Shown: one piece after another, positions 47,552-56,111 of the stretch
Layout: every line of letters starts with the position of its first letter
Position numbering within the stretch: position 1 is the first letter of the stretch
NCBI RefSeq assembly: GCF_002993285.1
Contig: NZ_CP027433.1
Coordinates: 372,001-436,000, forward strand
Source: Gordonia iterans
GTDB taxonomy: Bacteria > Actinomycetota > Actinomycetes > Mycobacteriales > Mycobacteriaceae
Direction: 5' to 3'
Length of the DNA: 64,000 nucleotides
Position numbers and translations under genes: made by a program
The notes under the pieces: model-generated
Seen by the model: only the letters and a program-made list of their open reading frames with translations
What the model was told of the DNA's origin: nothing
Databases searched by the model: none

Positions 47552-48175
47552 TCAGGGGACGATCAGGCCGTCCGCTGCCGTTGCCCTGGCGTAACGCTCG
47601 GCGGCGTCTTCCCAGTTGACGACGTTCCACCAGGCCTTGACGTAGTCCGGCTTGACGTTCTGGTAGTCGAGGTAGAAGGCGTGCTCCCACATGTCGAGCA
47701 TGACGACCGGGATCAGCGCCGCGGAGGTGTTGCCGCTCTGGTCGGTCAGCTGCTCGATCACCAGGCGCTTGCCGATGGTGTCGTAGCCGAGGATCGCCCA
47801 GCCGCTGCCCTGCAGGGTGGTGGCTGCCGCGGTGAAGTGCGCCTTGAACTTGTCGAAGCCGCCGAAGTCGCGGTCGATCGCGTCCTTCAGATCGCCTGCG
47901 GGCTCGCCGCCGCCGTTGGGCGAGAGGTTCTTCCAGAAGATCGAGTGGTTGGTGTGACCACCGAGGTGGAAGGCGAGGTTGGCCGACAGGCCGTAGACCT
48001 TGCCCTGGATGTCGCCGGCCTCGCGGGCCTCCTCGAGCTTCTCCAGTGCGGTGTTGGCGCCGGCCACGTAGGTCGCGTGGTGCTTGTCGTGGTGGAGCTC
48101 CATGATCTTGCCGGAGATGTGCGGCTCCAGGGCCCCGTAGTCGTAATCGAGATCGGGCAGGGTGTAGACGGCCAC
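47552..48175 (-). CDS. sodA: Superoxide dismutase, Mn/Fe type
   Basis: A 207-residue dismutase of normal length. The metal ligands are present: His28 in ELHHDKHH, His77 in [11 protein letters not shown], and the Asp and His of [15 protein letters not shown]. It converts superoxide to hydrogen peroxide. The family contains Mn and Fe enzymes that are hard to separate by eye; the adjacent, convergent metal importer favours manganese. No signal peptide is present, as with other mycobacterial SodA. Confidence 0.95.
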   Translation of the reverse strand: MAVYTLPDLDYDYGALEPHISGKIMELHHDKHHATYVAGANTALEKLEEAREAGDIQGKVYGLSANLAFHLGGHTNHSIFWKNLSPNGGGEPAGDLKDAIDRDFGGFDKFKAHFTAAATTLQGSGWAILGYDTIGKRLVIEQLTDQSGNTSAALIPVVMLDMWEHAFYLDYQNVKPDYVKAWWNVVNWEDAAERYARATAADGLIVP

Positions 48176-48323
48176 GTCGTCGTCCTCTCTATGGCGGTGT
48201 TGTTCTTCGTACTAGGTCCAATTTCTACCCTTCCCCACCCGGGGACGCTGCGCAAGGGCGGGCGGGCGTCTCCCGTCGCCGCCGGACGGGTTCCGAGGGG
48301 CGGATGCCCGGAACGAGAGGTGC

Positions 48324-48473
48324 TCAGAGCAGGAACACCAGCACGATCGCGACGATGATCGCGACGATGCTCGCGGCGATGCCGACGCACTGGGCCCGGA
48401 CGTTGTAGACGGGCCACGACTCGGACCGTCGGGTGATGTGGGCCGCGCGTGTCACGGTCGCCCGTGCAGGCAT
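48324..48473 (-). CDS. 49-residue membrane peptide
   Basis: A short frame from ATG at 48473 to TGA at 48324 encodes 49 residues: a basic N-terminus ([20 protein letters not shown]), then [11 protein letters not shown] and a long hydrophobic helix ([16 protein letters not shown]) to the end. A GAGAGGGAG ribosome-binding site lies just upstream. It is upstream of sodA on the same strand, with 148 bases between; no gene was seen in that gap. I infer a single-pass membrane peptide of unknown role. Confidence 0.55.
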   Translation of the reverse strand: MPARATVTRAAHITRRSESWPVYNVRAQCVGIAASIVAIIVAIVLVFLL

Positions 48474-48602
48474 GGTGGACTCCCTCTCTTAGAGTGTCCC
48501 AGAGTGAGCTCTGCCACATCTGAGCGTATCGCGTACATGCTACGGGTCAAGTGCCCTCTGCGCCGCAGGCGGGGTTCGGCGGGATCGTCGTACGCTGGTC
48601 GC

Positions 48603-49322
48603 ATGAGCCTCTACGACCGGATCCTGGCCGCCTCCGACGTCAAGCGGGTGATGGTGGACCCCGCCGATGCGCTGCCCGGGCGCGCCGAGTCGCTGCCGGT
48701 GCCGGAACGGCACGAGGTGCTCGGGACTCCGCTGCGCGGTGAACCGGAGGCGGACGGGAGCTACGGCAACGGCGGGATCGGCGAGTGGGATGCACCGCTG
48801 CACGCGGTGATCCTGGGCGGCGGCTGCTTCTGGGGCGTCGAAGAGATCTTCTGGCAGGTGCCCGGGGTCCACTCGACCGCCGCCGGGTATGCGGGCGGCT
48901 ATACGCCGAACCCGACCTACGAGGAAGTGTGCACCGCCAAGACGGGGCACGCCGAGGTGACCCTGGTGGTCTTCGATCCGCGCCGGGTGACGTTGGCAGA
49001 ACTGCTGGCGACGTTCTTCACTGCGCACGATCCCACGCAGGAGATGCGGCAGGGCAACGACATCGGCACTCAGTACCGGTCGGCGGTCTACACCTTCGAC
49101 CCCGCCGACACCGAAGCGGCGGCTGCCGCGGCGGCCCGCTTCGAGCCCGTGCTCGCCGAGGCGGGTTACGGCCCGGTGACCACCGAGATCAGTGAGCTCA
49201 GCGAAGCCGGAAACGGCTGGTTCTACTACGCCGAGCCGTACCACCAGCAGTATCTGCACAAGAATCCGCACGGCTACCGGTGTCACGTGTCGACCGGACT
49301 GTCCTTCCCGGCTGACGGCTGA
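48603..49322 (+). CDS. msrA: Peptide-methionine (S)-S-oxide reductase
   Basis: A 239-residue enzyme. The active-site motif is GCFWG (Cys75), followed by [28 protein letters not shown] and [13 protein letters not shown]. It reduces oxidised methionine in proteins. The N-terminal 65 residues are the usual extra stretch of the actinobacterial form. It is the first of two closely spaced genes; the AlkZ-like gene follows after 11 bases. Position near sodA and the manganese importer suggests an oxidative-stress neighbourhood. Confidence 0.95.
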   Translation: MSLYDRILAASDVKRVMVDPADALPGRAESLPVPERHEVLGTPLRGEPEADGSYGNGGIGEWDAPLHAVILGGGCFWGVEEIFWQVPGVHSTAAGYAGGYTPNPTYEEVCTAKTGHAEVTLVVFDPRRVTLAELLATFFTAHDPTQEMRQGNDIGTQYRSAVYTFDPADTEAAAAAAARFEPVLAEAGYGPVTTEISELSEAGNGWFYYAEPYHQQYLHKNPHGYRCHVSTGLSFPADG

Positions 49323-49333
49323 TTCCCCGGGCG

Positions 49334-50398
49334 ATGAAGCTCACGGCACAGCAGTGGAACCGGACGCTGCTGCAGCGGCAGCACCTGCTGGAGCGGGTCG
49401 ACGAGGACGCCGTCGAGGTGATCGACCGATGCGTCGGGGTCCAGTCCCAGGACCCACAGGCCGCGTTCTTCGCCCTGTGGTCGCGGATCGAGGGGTTCGA
49501 TCCGGCCGAACTCGACGCCCTCCTCGTCGAACGCGAGGTAGTGCGCATGGCCCTGCTGCGCGGCACCGTGTTCCTGATGGACGGCCTCGACGCTCGCTGG
49601 ATACGTGCCGCCGTGCAGCCGGCGCTGGAGGCCGGGCTGCGCGGGAACCCTCTCCCGAGGCTGGCGGGCGTCGATCTCGGCGAGGTGGTGGCGTGTGCGG
49701 CGGCGCTGTTCGACGACGACTCCCCGATCGCCGGTGCCCGGATCCGGGAGGCGCTGACCGACTCCTGGCCGGACGCGCCGACGGAGGCGCTGACCGCGGT
49801 GGTGCGGGCGAGACTGCCGCTGGTGCAGGTCCCGCCGCGCGGGCTGTGGCGGCGATGCGGCGCTCCGGCGTACCGGCTGCTCGACCAGTGGATCGAACCG
49901 GGGGAGCCCGCGGTGACCGGCGAGGAGGCCCGAAAGGATCTGATCAGGCTGTATCTGCGGGGCTTCGGCCCTGCGTCGGCGGCCGCGGTCTCGAGGTGGT
50001 CGGGTCTGACCGGCATGGGCGAGGTGATGGCTGCGATGGAAGCGGATTGGGAACTGACAGAGATCGTCGGACCGAACGGTCAACGGTTGTACGACCTGGA
50101 GGGGTTGCCGGTCGCCTCCGGTGACGAGCCGGCGCCGGTGCGTCTGCTGGCTCCGTACGACGGAGTGCTGGTCGCCAACGCCGACCGGGCGGCGTTGGCC
50201 GATCACGACGTGTATGCCGCGACGGTGACCCGGAACGGGCGCTCCCCGGGCTTCGTCCTCGTCGACGGCCGGCTCGCGGGAACCTGGAAGCCGGCCGCGA
50301 GCGGGGTCGAGCTGACCGAATTGGTGTCCCTCTCGCCGGCCGAGCGTTCGGCGGTCGACGCGGAGGCGGCGAGGCTCGCCGAGTTCGTCGCCGGCTGA
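49334..50398 (+). CDS. AlkZ/AlkX-like winged-helix DNA glycosylase family protein
   Basis: A 354-residue protein of the HTH_42 (winged-helix DNA-binding) family. The block RCVGVQSQDPQAAFFALWSRI places Gln37-Ser-Gln39 where characterised AlkZ has its catalytic pair of glutamines; VPPRGLWRRCG and LLAPYDGVLV are further family segments. AlkZ relatives release alkylated or cross-linked bases from DNA; some are resistance proteins for DNA-damaging natural products. Activity here is inferred. It starts 11 bases after msrA and may be cotranscribed. Confidence 0.8.
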   Translation: MKLTAQQWNRTLLQRQHLLERVDEDAVEVIDRCVGVQSQDPQAAFFALWSRIEGFDPAELDALLVEREVVRMALLRGTVFLMDGLDARWIRAAVQPALEAGLRGNPLPRLAGVDLGEVVACAAALFDDDSPIAGARIREALTDSWPDAPTEALTAVVRARLPLVQVPPRGLWRRCGAPAYRLLDQWIEPGEPAVTGEEARKDLIRLYLRGFGPASAAAVSRWSGLTGMGEVMAAMEADWELTEIVGPNGQRLYDLEGLPVASGDEPAPVRLLAPYDGVLVANADRAALADHDVYAATVTRNGRSPGFVLVDGRLAGTWKPAASGVELTELVSLSPAERSAVDAEAARLAEFVAG

Positions 50399-50912
50399 AT
50401 CGCCCGCGGGGGTGATCGCGTCCCCTGGAGAGGGGGTTCCGGCCGGCCCGACACCCGCAACTCCGAACCTCGACTTGAGAGTGTCGTGCCGCGTGTTATG
50501 CACACGTTGTCCACATGGGCGAGCGGGGAAACGACAGCTGTCGCGACGAAAACTCAAGGTGACGGAACGCAGCTGGAAGCCCGGAAAACCCCCGAAAATA
50601 TGAGGCTCACGTCACATTTTCGGATCCGACCTCGGAGTAATCCACAAATCCACAGAACTGTCCACAGGACATGGGGAGAGATCGAGAGCCTGTGGGAAAC
50701 CCGGGCGAGGGTCGGCTGTGGACAACTTTCGGTGTCGGATACGGGGGGTTCTCGGAGTGCCGGCGCAAAAAAGTGTGGTAGCGCCGCGAGTCGCGGGTCT
50801 CCGTCGGCCGAAACGCACGACCGTGGGTCCGGGGCGGCCGATTCCGCTCGCGATCGCGGTGGCCACCGCACCCCCCGGACACGCAGTCTGTGGAAACATG
50901 GAGCGCGTGAGT
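50399..50912. other. Non-coding region with AT-rich patches and DnaA boxes
   Basis: About 500 bases between the AlkZ-like gene and the rhodanese gene hold no convincing gene. The frames that cross it lack a sensible start and run through DnaA boxes. It includes the palindrome CGACAGCTGTCG (50532-50543) and an inverted repeat CCGAAAAT (50592-50599) / ATTTTCGG (50616-50623), in a region with more A and T than its surroundings. Confidence 0.6.
50496..50725. promoter_or_regulatory. Cluster of DnaA boxes
   Basis: Perfect TTGTCCACA boxes lie at 50507-50515 (plus) and 50717-50725 (minus). One-mismatch boxes lie at 50496-50504 (TTATGCACA), 50638-50646 (TAATCCACA) and 50658-50666 (CTGTCCACA). Weaker two-mismatch boxes lie at 50646-50654, 50691-50699 and, further down, 50889-50897. 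The consensus TTGTCCACA is the actinobacterial DnaA box. I infer a DnaA-binding locus. Confidence 0.65.
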
Positions 50913-51245
50913 ATGGACATCGAGCAGGTCGACGTCGCCGGTCTCCCCGACGACTTCACCGATGTCGCCGATCGCGTGCTGCTGGATGTCCGCGAGGACG
51001 ACGAGTGGGACGAGGGGCACGTCCGCGGCGCCCTGCACATCCCGCTGGGCGACGTGCCGGCTCGTTTCGAGGAGATCGACCAGGACTGCGAACTCCTGGT
51101 GATCTGCCGCACCAGCGGCCGCTCGTTCCGGCTGATGCAGTACCTGGCGATGCGCGGGGTCGACGGCACGGTGGTGAGCGGTGGCATGGTCGCGTGGCAG
51201 GCCGCCGGAAAGCCGGTGGAGACCGGATCGGGGCAGTCGAGTTGA
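50913..51245 (+). CDS. Rhodanese-like domain protein
   Basis: A 110-residue single rhodanese domain: VLLDVREDDEWDEGHVRGALHIPLG then the active-site loop CRTSGRS (Cys65), VDGTVVSGGMVAWQAAG. It probably transfers sulfane sulfur. I chose ATG 50913 because GGAG lies 9-10 bases before it; an in-frame ATG at 50898 is possible. The last bases overlap the start of the DUF4328 gene. Confidence 0.85.
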   Translation: MDIEQVDVAGLPDDFTDVADRVLLDVREDDEWDEGHVRGALHIPLGDVPARFEEIDQDCELLVICRTSGRSFRLMQYLAMRGVDGTVVSGGMVAWQAAGKPVETGSGQSS

Positions 51246-52402
51246 GGCTCGACGTCTGCCTCTCGTGCCGCATCCAGGCCGAGCATCGGGCTGGGCGCAC
51301 GCGGTGCCCGCGCTGCGGGGCCGACCTGGTGGTCATTGACCAGGCCACCCGCCGCCCGGCCGGCGAAACACCTCCGGTGCCCGGGTCCGGGCAAGCGGGG
51401 GCATCGCGGCAGAACCCGCCTCCGCGGACTGCCGTGCGCCCGGCTCACGCTCCGCAAGCCGGGCCACCGCGACCGCAGCACCCGCAGCAGCGCCCTCCCC
51501 ACCAGGGCTCTCCGCAACAGGGCTCTCCCCGACAGGGCTCTCCGCGACAACGGCCGCACCAGGGGCGACGACCGTCGCCCCGCGCGGCGGCCTCGCCCCC
51601 CTCGCTGCGATGGATCGCCCACCGTCCCGCCGACACACTGCCGCCGCGACCGGCGCCGTCCCGTCCGCGACGACCGGGCACGCCGCGCTATCCGGCGATT
51701 CCGCGCTGGGGACTGTTCGACGTCGTGCGTCCGAACGAGGGCGGCGACGGCGCTGCTTCCGACCCGCACGCAGCGCTCCAGCGCTGGCTGGGGTACTTGT
51801 GGCCCATGTTCGCCGCCGCAGCGGCGGTGCAGTTGTTCCGCTATCTGCTGCTGGTGGCCAATCGTCGCTGGCCGATCCCGGCATGGCTCGACCTGACCAG
51901 CGCGGTCCTCACGGTGATCGGCGGCGTGCTCGCGGCCCTCGGGGCGCTGGTCGGGCTGGTGCTGTTCGCGCGCTGGGTCGTGGCCGTGCGCAGACTCTCG
52001 TATCAGACTGTGGACCGGACCGATCCGCGCCGCGGAGCGAGGGTGGTGCTCGCCGCGGTGGTGCCCTTCGTCAACGTGGTCACCGCCCCGCACCTGCTGT
52101 ACGAGGCGGCCCACGCCGTCGGCGGCGTCCGGGAGGCGCAAGCCCGCAGGATCATCGACCGGGCCGCCGTCGCCTGGGCCCTGCTGAGCCTGGCAGGGCT
52201 GATCGCGCTGATCTACCGGATCGTGGTGGGCTGGCCCCCGAATCCGTCTGAATCGATCCAGACCGGCGCCGATGCGATGGTGTGGGCGATCGTCACCTTC
52301 GTCGGGTCCGCTGTGTTCTGCCGCTGGTTGCGCCCGAGGCTGCCGCGCGCCGTCGCGCTCGGCCGGGACGAGGTCGTCGTGCGTCGGCTGGTGGTGGCAT
52401 GA
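51242..52402 (+). CDS. DUF4328 membrane protein with N-terminal zinc ribbon
   Basis: A 386-residue protein. Residues 6-30 form a zinc ribbon (CLSC and CPRC pairs); residues 35-150 are a Pro/Gln/Arg-rich disordered linker with QGSP repeats; then about six membrane segments of DUF4328 with WPIPAWLDL and RLSYQTVDRTDPRRGA. Its function is unknown. The start is a TTG overlapping the rhodanese stop by 4 bases, and its stop overlaps the next gene by 4 bases. Confidence 0.8.
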   Translation: MRLDVCLSCRIQAEHRAGRTRCPRCGADLVVIDQATRRPAGETPPVPGSGQAGASRQNPPPRTAVRPAHAPQAGPPRPQHPQQRPPHQGSPQQGSPRQGSPRQRPHQGRRPSPRAAASPPSLRWIAHRPADTLPPRPAPSRPRRPGTPRYPAIPRWGLFDVVRPNEGGDGAASDPHAALQRWLGYLWPMFAAAAAVQLFRYLLLVANRRWPIPAWLDLTSAVLTVIGGVLAALGALVGLVLFARWVVAVRRLSYQTVDRTDPRRGARVVLAAVVPFVNVVTAPHLLYEAAHAVGGVREAQARRIIDRAAVAWALLSLAGLIALIYRIVVGWPPNPSESIQTGADAMVWAIVTFVGSAVFCRWLRPRLPRAVALGRDEVVVRRLVVA

Positions 52403-53181
52403 CGCGCAAGGTTTCGCGATCGGGCAAGCCCGCCGTCGTCGCACACCGCGGATCGTCGGCCGACCACGCCGAGCACACGCTGGCCGCCTACGAGGCGGCG
52501 CTGCACGAGGGCGCCGACGGGCTGGAATGCGATGTCCGGCTGACCGCCGATCACCAGCTGGTCTGCATTCACGACCGGACCATCGAGCGCGTCTCCGACG
52601 GCACCGGCGTGGTGAGCGAGGTGACGCTGGCGCAGTTGCGCGAACACGACTTCGGCACGTGGCACAGCGGCCGCCCGGCGACGGTGCTGACGTTGCCCGA
52701 GCTGCTGGAGCTCACCCTGGACTGGCATCGCCCGGTACGGCTGTTCATCGAGACGAAGCACCCGGTGCGCTACGGCAGTCTCGTCGAGCAGAAGCTGCTC
52801 GACGTGCTGCGCGAGTTCCGGGTCGGCGCCCCGCCGTCGGCCGATCACAGTCGTGCCGTCGTGATCTCGTTCTCCGCGGCGGGAGTGTGGCGGATACGCC
52901 GCAGCGCCCCGATGCTGCCGACGATTCTGCTGGGTGAGAGCCTGCGCGGCATCAGCGCCGGCGCCGCGACCGCCGTCGGGGCCACCGGGATCGGTCCGTC
53001 CGTGCAGACCCTGCGCGCGCACCCCGATCTGGTCGATCGCGCGGCCGCGGGCGGACGTGTCACGTACTGCTGGACCGTCGACGAACGGGACGACGTGCAG
53101 CTGTGTGCCGACCTGGGGGTTCGGTGGATCGCCACGAATCATCCGGCGAAGGTGCGCGACTGGCTGGTGACCGTCGACTGA
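52399..53181 (+). CDS. Glycerophosphodiester phosphodiesterase
   Basis: A 260-residue enzyme of the GDPD family with all catalytic elements: His16-Arg17 in VVAHRGSSADHAEHT, Glu43 and Asp45 in LECDVRLTADHQLV, His58 in CIHDRTIER, and the later FIETKHP. It cleaves glycerophosphodiesters to glycerol-3-phosphate and an alcohol. No signal peptide, so it is likely cytosolic. It overlaps the DUF4328 gene by 4 bp. Confidence 0.92.
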   Translation: MTRKVSRSGKPAVVAHRGSSADHAEHTLAAYEAALHEGADGLECDVRLTADHQLVCIHDRTIERVSDGTGVVSEVTLAQLREHDFGTWHSGRPATVLTLPELLELTLDWHRPVRLFIETKHPVRYGSLVEQKLLDVLREFRVGAPPSADHSRAVVISFSAAGVWRIRRSAPMLPTILLGESLRGISAGAATAVGATGIGPSVQTLRAHPDLVDRAAAGGRVTYCWTVDERDDVQLCADLGVRWIATNHPAKVRDWLVTVD

Positions 53182-53223
53182 CCACCCCGGTCAACCGGTG
53201 AACCCGGATGAGAGAGTGAAGGC

Positions 53224-54279
53224 ATGGCCAAGAAGAGCAAGCGCGGCACGCCGCGGGCGGGAAGCAATCGCGCCGAGAAGCTGGCGGCCCGCAAGGCGCG
53301 GCAGGAGGCGGCGCCGACGGCCCCGGCTCGGCCTTTCGCCGATCTGCCCGCCGCCGAGTGCGACCTGGTCGCGCTGCGGGCGTTCATCGCCTCGGCCACC
53401 GCGCAGATGACCTTCGCCGAGGGCTTCGACGCGGCGAACGAGGCCGACTTCGCGACCATCCTTCCGGGTGCGGTGCCCGGCATCGTCCGGTCCCGGCAGG
53501 CCGCGAGGTGGGGTGAGCGCGGCGCCGGGAGCGGAGCGAGCGGGCCGGAAAAGGCCGGCGCCGGGAGCGGAGCGAGCGGGCCGGAAGAGGCCGGTGCCGC
53601 GGCCGCCGGTCCTGACGGGAAGGTGACGCAGGGCCTGGTGGCGCTGCAGACCGATCCCGAGCCCGCCGATCTCGCCGGCTCGCTGGCGGCGGCGCTGGCC
53701 TGGGCGGCGAGCGCTGCACCGGGCAGTGAGTTCCGCGGCGGCGCTGCGGCGGCCGGCGGATCGGGGTCACGTGGACTGGCCGACATCGTCGATCCGGCGG
53801 CACCGCTCGAGGTGGTCGTGTACGGCGACTTCTCCTGGTGGTTCGGCGACGACGCCGACGTGAGCCCGCAAGTGGCAGCCATGCTCGAGCGCGCCAACGA
53901 GACCATCCTGCCGACCGCGCGGCTGACCCCGAAAAGCGGTATCGGCGCCCCATGGTGGGTCGATGCCGGCGACCGCGCCCACCTGCGGTGGGTTCGTCCC
54001 GAGGACGAGGAGACGGTGATGAAGGCGCTGGCGCGGCTGCATGCCGCGGGTCGTCTCACCATGGGCGAAGGATCGCGGTTCGCGGGGTCGTTCCGTACGC
54101 ACGGCCTGGTGGTTCCGGTCTTCGATCTGGACAACGAGATGCATCACGAGGAGTGGCACGACGGCCTCGACGCGCTCGACGCCGCCTTCCTCGAGGCGCT
54201 CGCCGACGATTCGGAGCTTTCCGCGGCGGAGCGCAGCTCCCGCGCGGGCATCCTCGGCCGTCAGGTCACGCTGCGCTGA
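53224..54279 (+). CDS. DUF5926 family protein with in-frame repeat insertion
   Basis: A 351-residue protein. The N-terminal basic piece (MAKKSKRGTPRAG) and blocks such as LEVVVYGDFSWWFGDDAD and PWWVDAGDRAHLRWVRPEDEE match DUF5926 of actinobacteria as I recall. The function is unknown. Residues 100-123 are two identical-pattern 12-residue units (GAGSGASGPEKA, GAGSGASGPEEA) coded by a tandem 36-base repeat and look inserted. A second Gly/Ala-rich stretch lies near residue 175. Confidence 0.8.
   Translation: MAKKSKRGTPRAGSNRAEKLAARKARQEAAPTAPARPFADLPAAECDLVALRAFIASATAQMTFAEGFDAANEADFATILPGAVPGIVRSRQAARWGERGAGSGASGPEKAGAGSGASGPEEAGAAAAGPDGKVTQGLVALQTDPEPADLAGSLAAALAWAASAAPGSEFRGGAAAAGGSGSRGLADIVDPAAPLEVVVYGDFSWWFGDDADVSPQVAAMLERANETILPTARLTPKSGIGAPWWVDAGDRAHLRWVRPEDEETVMKALARLHAAGRLTMGEGSRFAGSFRTHGLVVPVFDLDNEMHHEEWHDGLDALDAAFLEALADDSELSAAERSSRAGILGRQVTLR
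53521..53592. repeat. Two tandem 36-bp units inside the DUF5926 gene
   Basis: Units 53521-53556 and 53557-53592 differ at one base. Each contains CCGGGAGCGGAGCGAGCGGG, which is 19 of 20 identical to a stretch in gltB (28834-28853) and read in the same frame there. The units keep the gene open. Confidence 0.85.
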
Positions 54280-54290
54280 GCCGCCGCTGC

Positions 54291-54428
54291 TCCCGAGCCC
54301 GGATTCCGCTCGCGAGTGTCGATCCTGTTCGCGAGTGTCGATCGGTGTTCTCGCGGACATCCGGGCGTGCGCGCGAGCAGAACCCAGACTCGGGAATCGG
54401 AGTCAGACTCGGGAACGTGACTCGGGAA
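54291..54428. repeat. Dispersed intergenic palindromic repeat, copy B
   Basis: The gap between the DUF5926 gene and the convergent LCP gene has CGCGAGTGTCGATC twice (from about 54310 and 54331), then ACTCGGGAA three times (54375-54427). Order and wording resemble 26489-26592. It can fold into several hairpins and may act as a terminator for both genes. Confidence 0.5.
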
Positions 54429-54461
54429 GAGGACCGAGGTCTCGCCCCGCGTGCTCACCTG

Positions 54462-56111
54462 TCATGAGACGGCGCCGCCGTCGTCGCTCAGCAGTTCGGC
54501 CGGGATCGGCCTGCCCCGGCGGAGGTAGTCGAAGAACTCGGCAGTCGACGCGTCGGTGGCGAGCGAGTCGCCGTCGCCGGTGTATACCGTGCCCCCGGTG
54601 GGGACGGTGGTGGTGACGGTGTCACCGCGGATTTTGAAGCCGAGCCAGGCCAGGTGCCAGAGATGGTCGTTCTTGCCCACGGTCAGCGCAGCGGTGACCC
54701 CGTTCAGGAACGGGAACAGCCGGAAGGGGTTCAGCAGCACTGCCGGGCTGAGGGCGCGGCTCATCAGCGCGCTCATGAACTTGCGCTGATTCACCACCCG
54801 CTCCAGATCGGCGTTGGGGAAGGCGCGAGTGCGCACCAGGCCGAGCGCCTGCGCACCGTTCAGCTTCTGGCACCCGGCCTTGAGCCGGAGCCCGGCCTTG
54901 GGGTCGCGCAGCGGGCGGTCCAGACACATCTCGACGCCGCCGACGGCGTCGACCAGCCGGTCGAAGCCGCCGAAGCCGATCTCCGCATAGTGGTCGATCC
55001 GCAGTCCGCTCAGTTCTTCGACGGTCCGCACCAGCAGTTGCGGCCCGCCGTCGTTGTAGGCGGCGTTGATCTTGTGGTTTCCCAGTCCCGGGACGGCGAC
55101 GTACAGGTCGCGGGGGATGCTGATCAGCATCGGTTTCCCGCTCGGCGGCAGGTGCGCCAGCATGATCGTGTCGGTGCGGGCGCCGTCGGAGTCGCCGGTG
55201 GCCAGCTTGTCCTTCTGATCTTGGCTCAGGTCTGCGCGGGAATCGGTGCCGACGATCAGCCAGGTGGTGCCGGGGGTGTTGGCAGGGCGCCCGGAATAGG
55301 CCTGCAGGGCGTCGACTCGGTGGAGCTGGCTGTCGTAGTAGAACATCAGGCCGATGGGGGTGATCAGCAGCACCAGCACGATCACCAGGATCCAGCGCAG
55401 TGGCCGACGCTTGCGGCGTGGCTTCTTCGGCTTGGTGGCCTTGCCGGGGGCGGCCGACGGCGCGGCGTCGTCGGTACGACGGGGTGGCCGCGTGCCCGGG
55501 GGTGCGGCCGGGGCCGCGGCACGATGATCGGCGGCCGGGATCGGCTCGGGCTCCTGGCGCGGGGCATAGGTGCCCGGGACCGGGGGAGAGTCGGCGACGC
55601 CGGGGTCGTGCGGCTTGGTGGGCTCGCGCCGTGCGGGGGAGGTCCGGCGCGGATCGGGGTCCTGCGACCAGGCGCGCGCCGGCGGATTCTGGGGCGGCCC
55701 GGGCGCATAGGTGGTGGACGGGTCCGCGCCCGGTGCGGCCGACAACCCGGGCGGCGGTGGAACGGGCCGACGAGTTGGCAGCGCAGCCCCGTGCCCGGGC
55801 GGGGCCTGCAGCGGCCGGGGCGGTCGCCCGCGCGAATGCTTGCGGGTCGGCGGATTCGGGTCGGCAGCCCACCGGATCACCGGCTCAGCGCTCGGCGACG
55901 GCGCTGCCTGCGCATCGGGGGAGACCGGGCGCGGTGCCTGTCGGCCGTGCACCGGGGGCGGGCCCTGCGGCGCCGGGCGACGAGGAGGACGTCCCGAAGG
56001 CGGGACCGCGCGGCCCGGGTCGGCAGGCGGTCGGGGCGGGGTGTTCCAGGCCTCCGCCGGGCGGCCGGGACCGCCGGGAGCGCGCCGCGGCGGCTCGGGA
56101 GGCTGAGTCAT
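54462..56111 (-). CDS. LytR-CpsA-Psr (LCP) family protein
   Basis: A 549-residue protein. A Pro-rich, disordered cytosolic region of about 270 residues precedes a basic stretch (KPKKPRRKRRPLRW), one membrane helix (ILVIVLVLLITPIGLMFYY) and an extracellular LCP domain with TWLIVGTDSRADLS, DTIMLAHLPPSG, LISIPRDLYVAVPG, HKINAAYNDGGPQ and VRTRAFPNADLERVVNQRKFM. LCP proteins attach glycans such as arabinogalactan to peptidoglycan. The Pro-rich tail is much longer than the usual one. The ATG at 56111 is preceded by a GGAG-like sequence. Confidence 0.93.
   Translation of the reverse strand: MTQPPEPPRRAPGGPGRPAEAWNTPPRPPADPGRAVPPSGRPPRRPAPQGPPPVHGRQAPRPVSPDAQAAPSPSAEPVIRWAADPNPPTRKHSRGRPPRPLQAPPGHGAALPTRRPVPPPPGLSAAPGADPSTTYAPGPPQNPPARAWSQDPDPRRTSPARREPTKPHDPGVADSPPVPGTYAPRQEPEPIPAADHRAAAPAAPPGTRPPRRTDDAAPSAAPGKATKPKKPRRKRRPLRWILVIVLVLLITPIGLMFYYDSQLHRVDALQAYSGRPANTPGTTWLIVGTDSRADLSQDQKDKLATGDSDGARTDTIMLAHLPPSGKPMLISIPRDLYVAVPGLGNHKINAAYNDGGPQLLVRTVEELSGLRIDHYAEIGFGGFDRLVDAVGGVEMCLDRPLRDPKAGLRLKAGCQKLNGAQALGLVRTRAFPNADLERVVNQRKFMSALMSRALSPAVLLNPFRLFPFLNGVTAALTVGKNDHLWHLAWLGFKIRGDTVTTTVPTGGTVYTGDGDSLATDASTAEFFDYLRRGRPIPAELLSDDGGAVS

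Noticed and set aside
50486-51241. Long open frame continuing upstream of the DUF4328 gene
   Set aside because: The upstream part runs through the DnaA boxes and the rhodanese gene, has low-complexity composition and no plausible start; the TTG at 51242 overlapping the rhodanese stop fits better.
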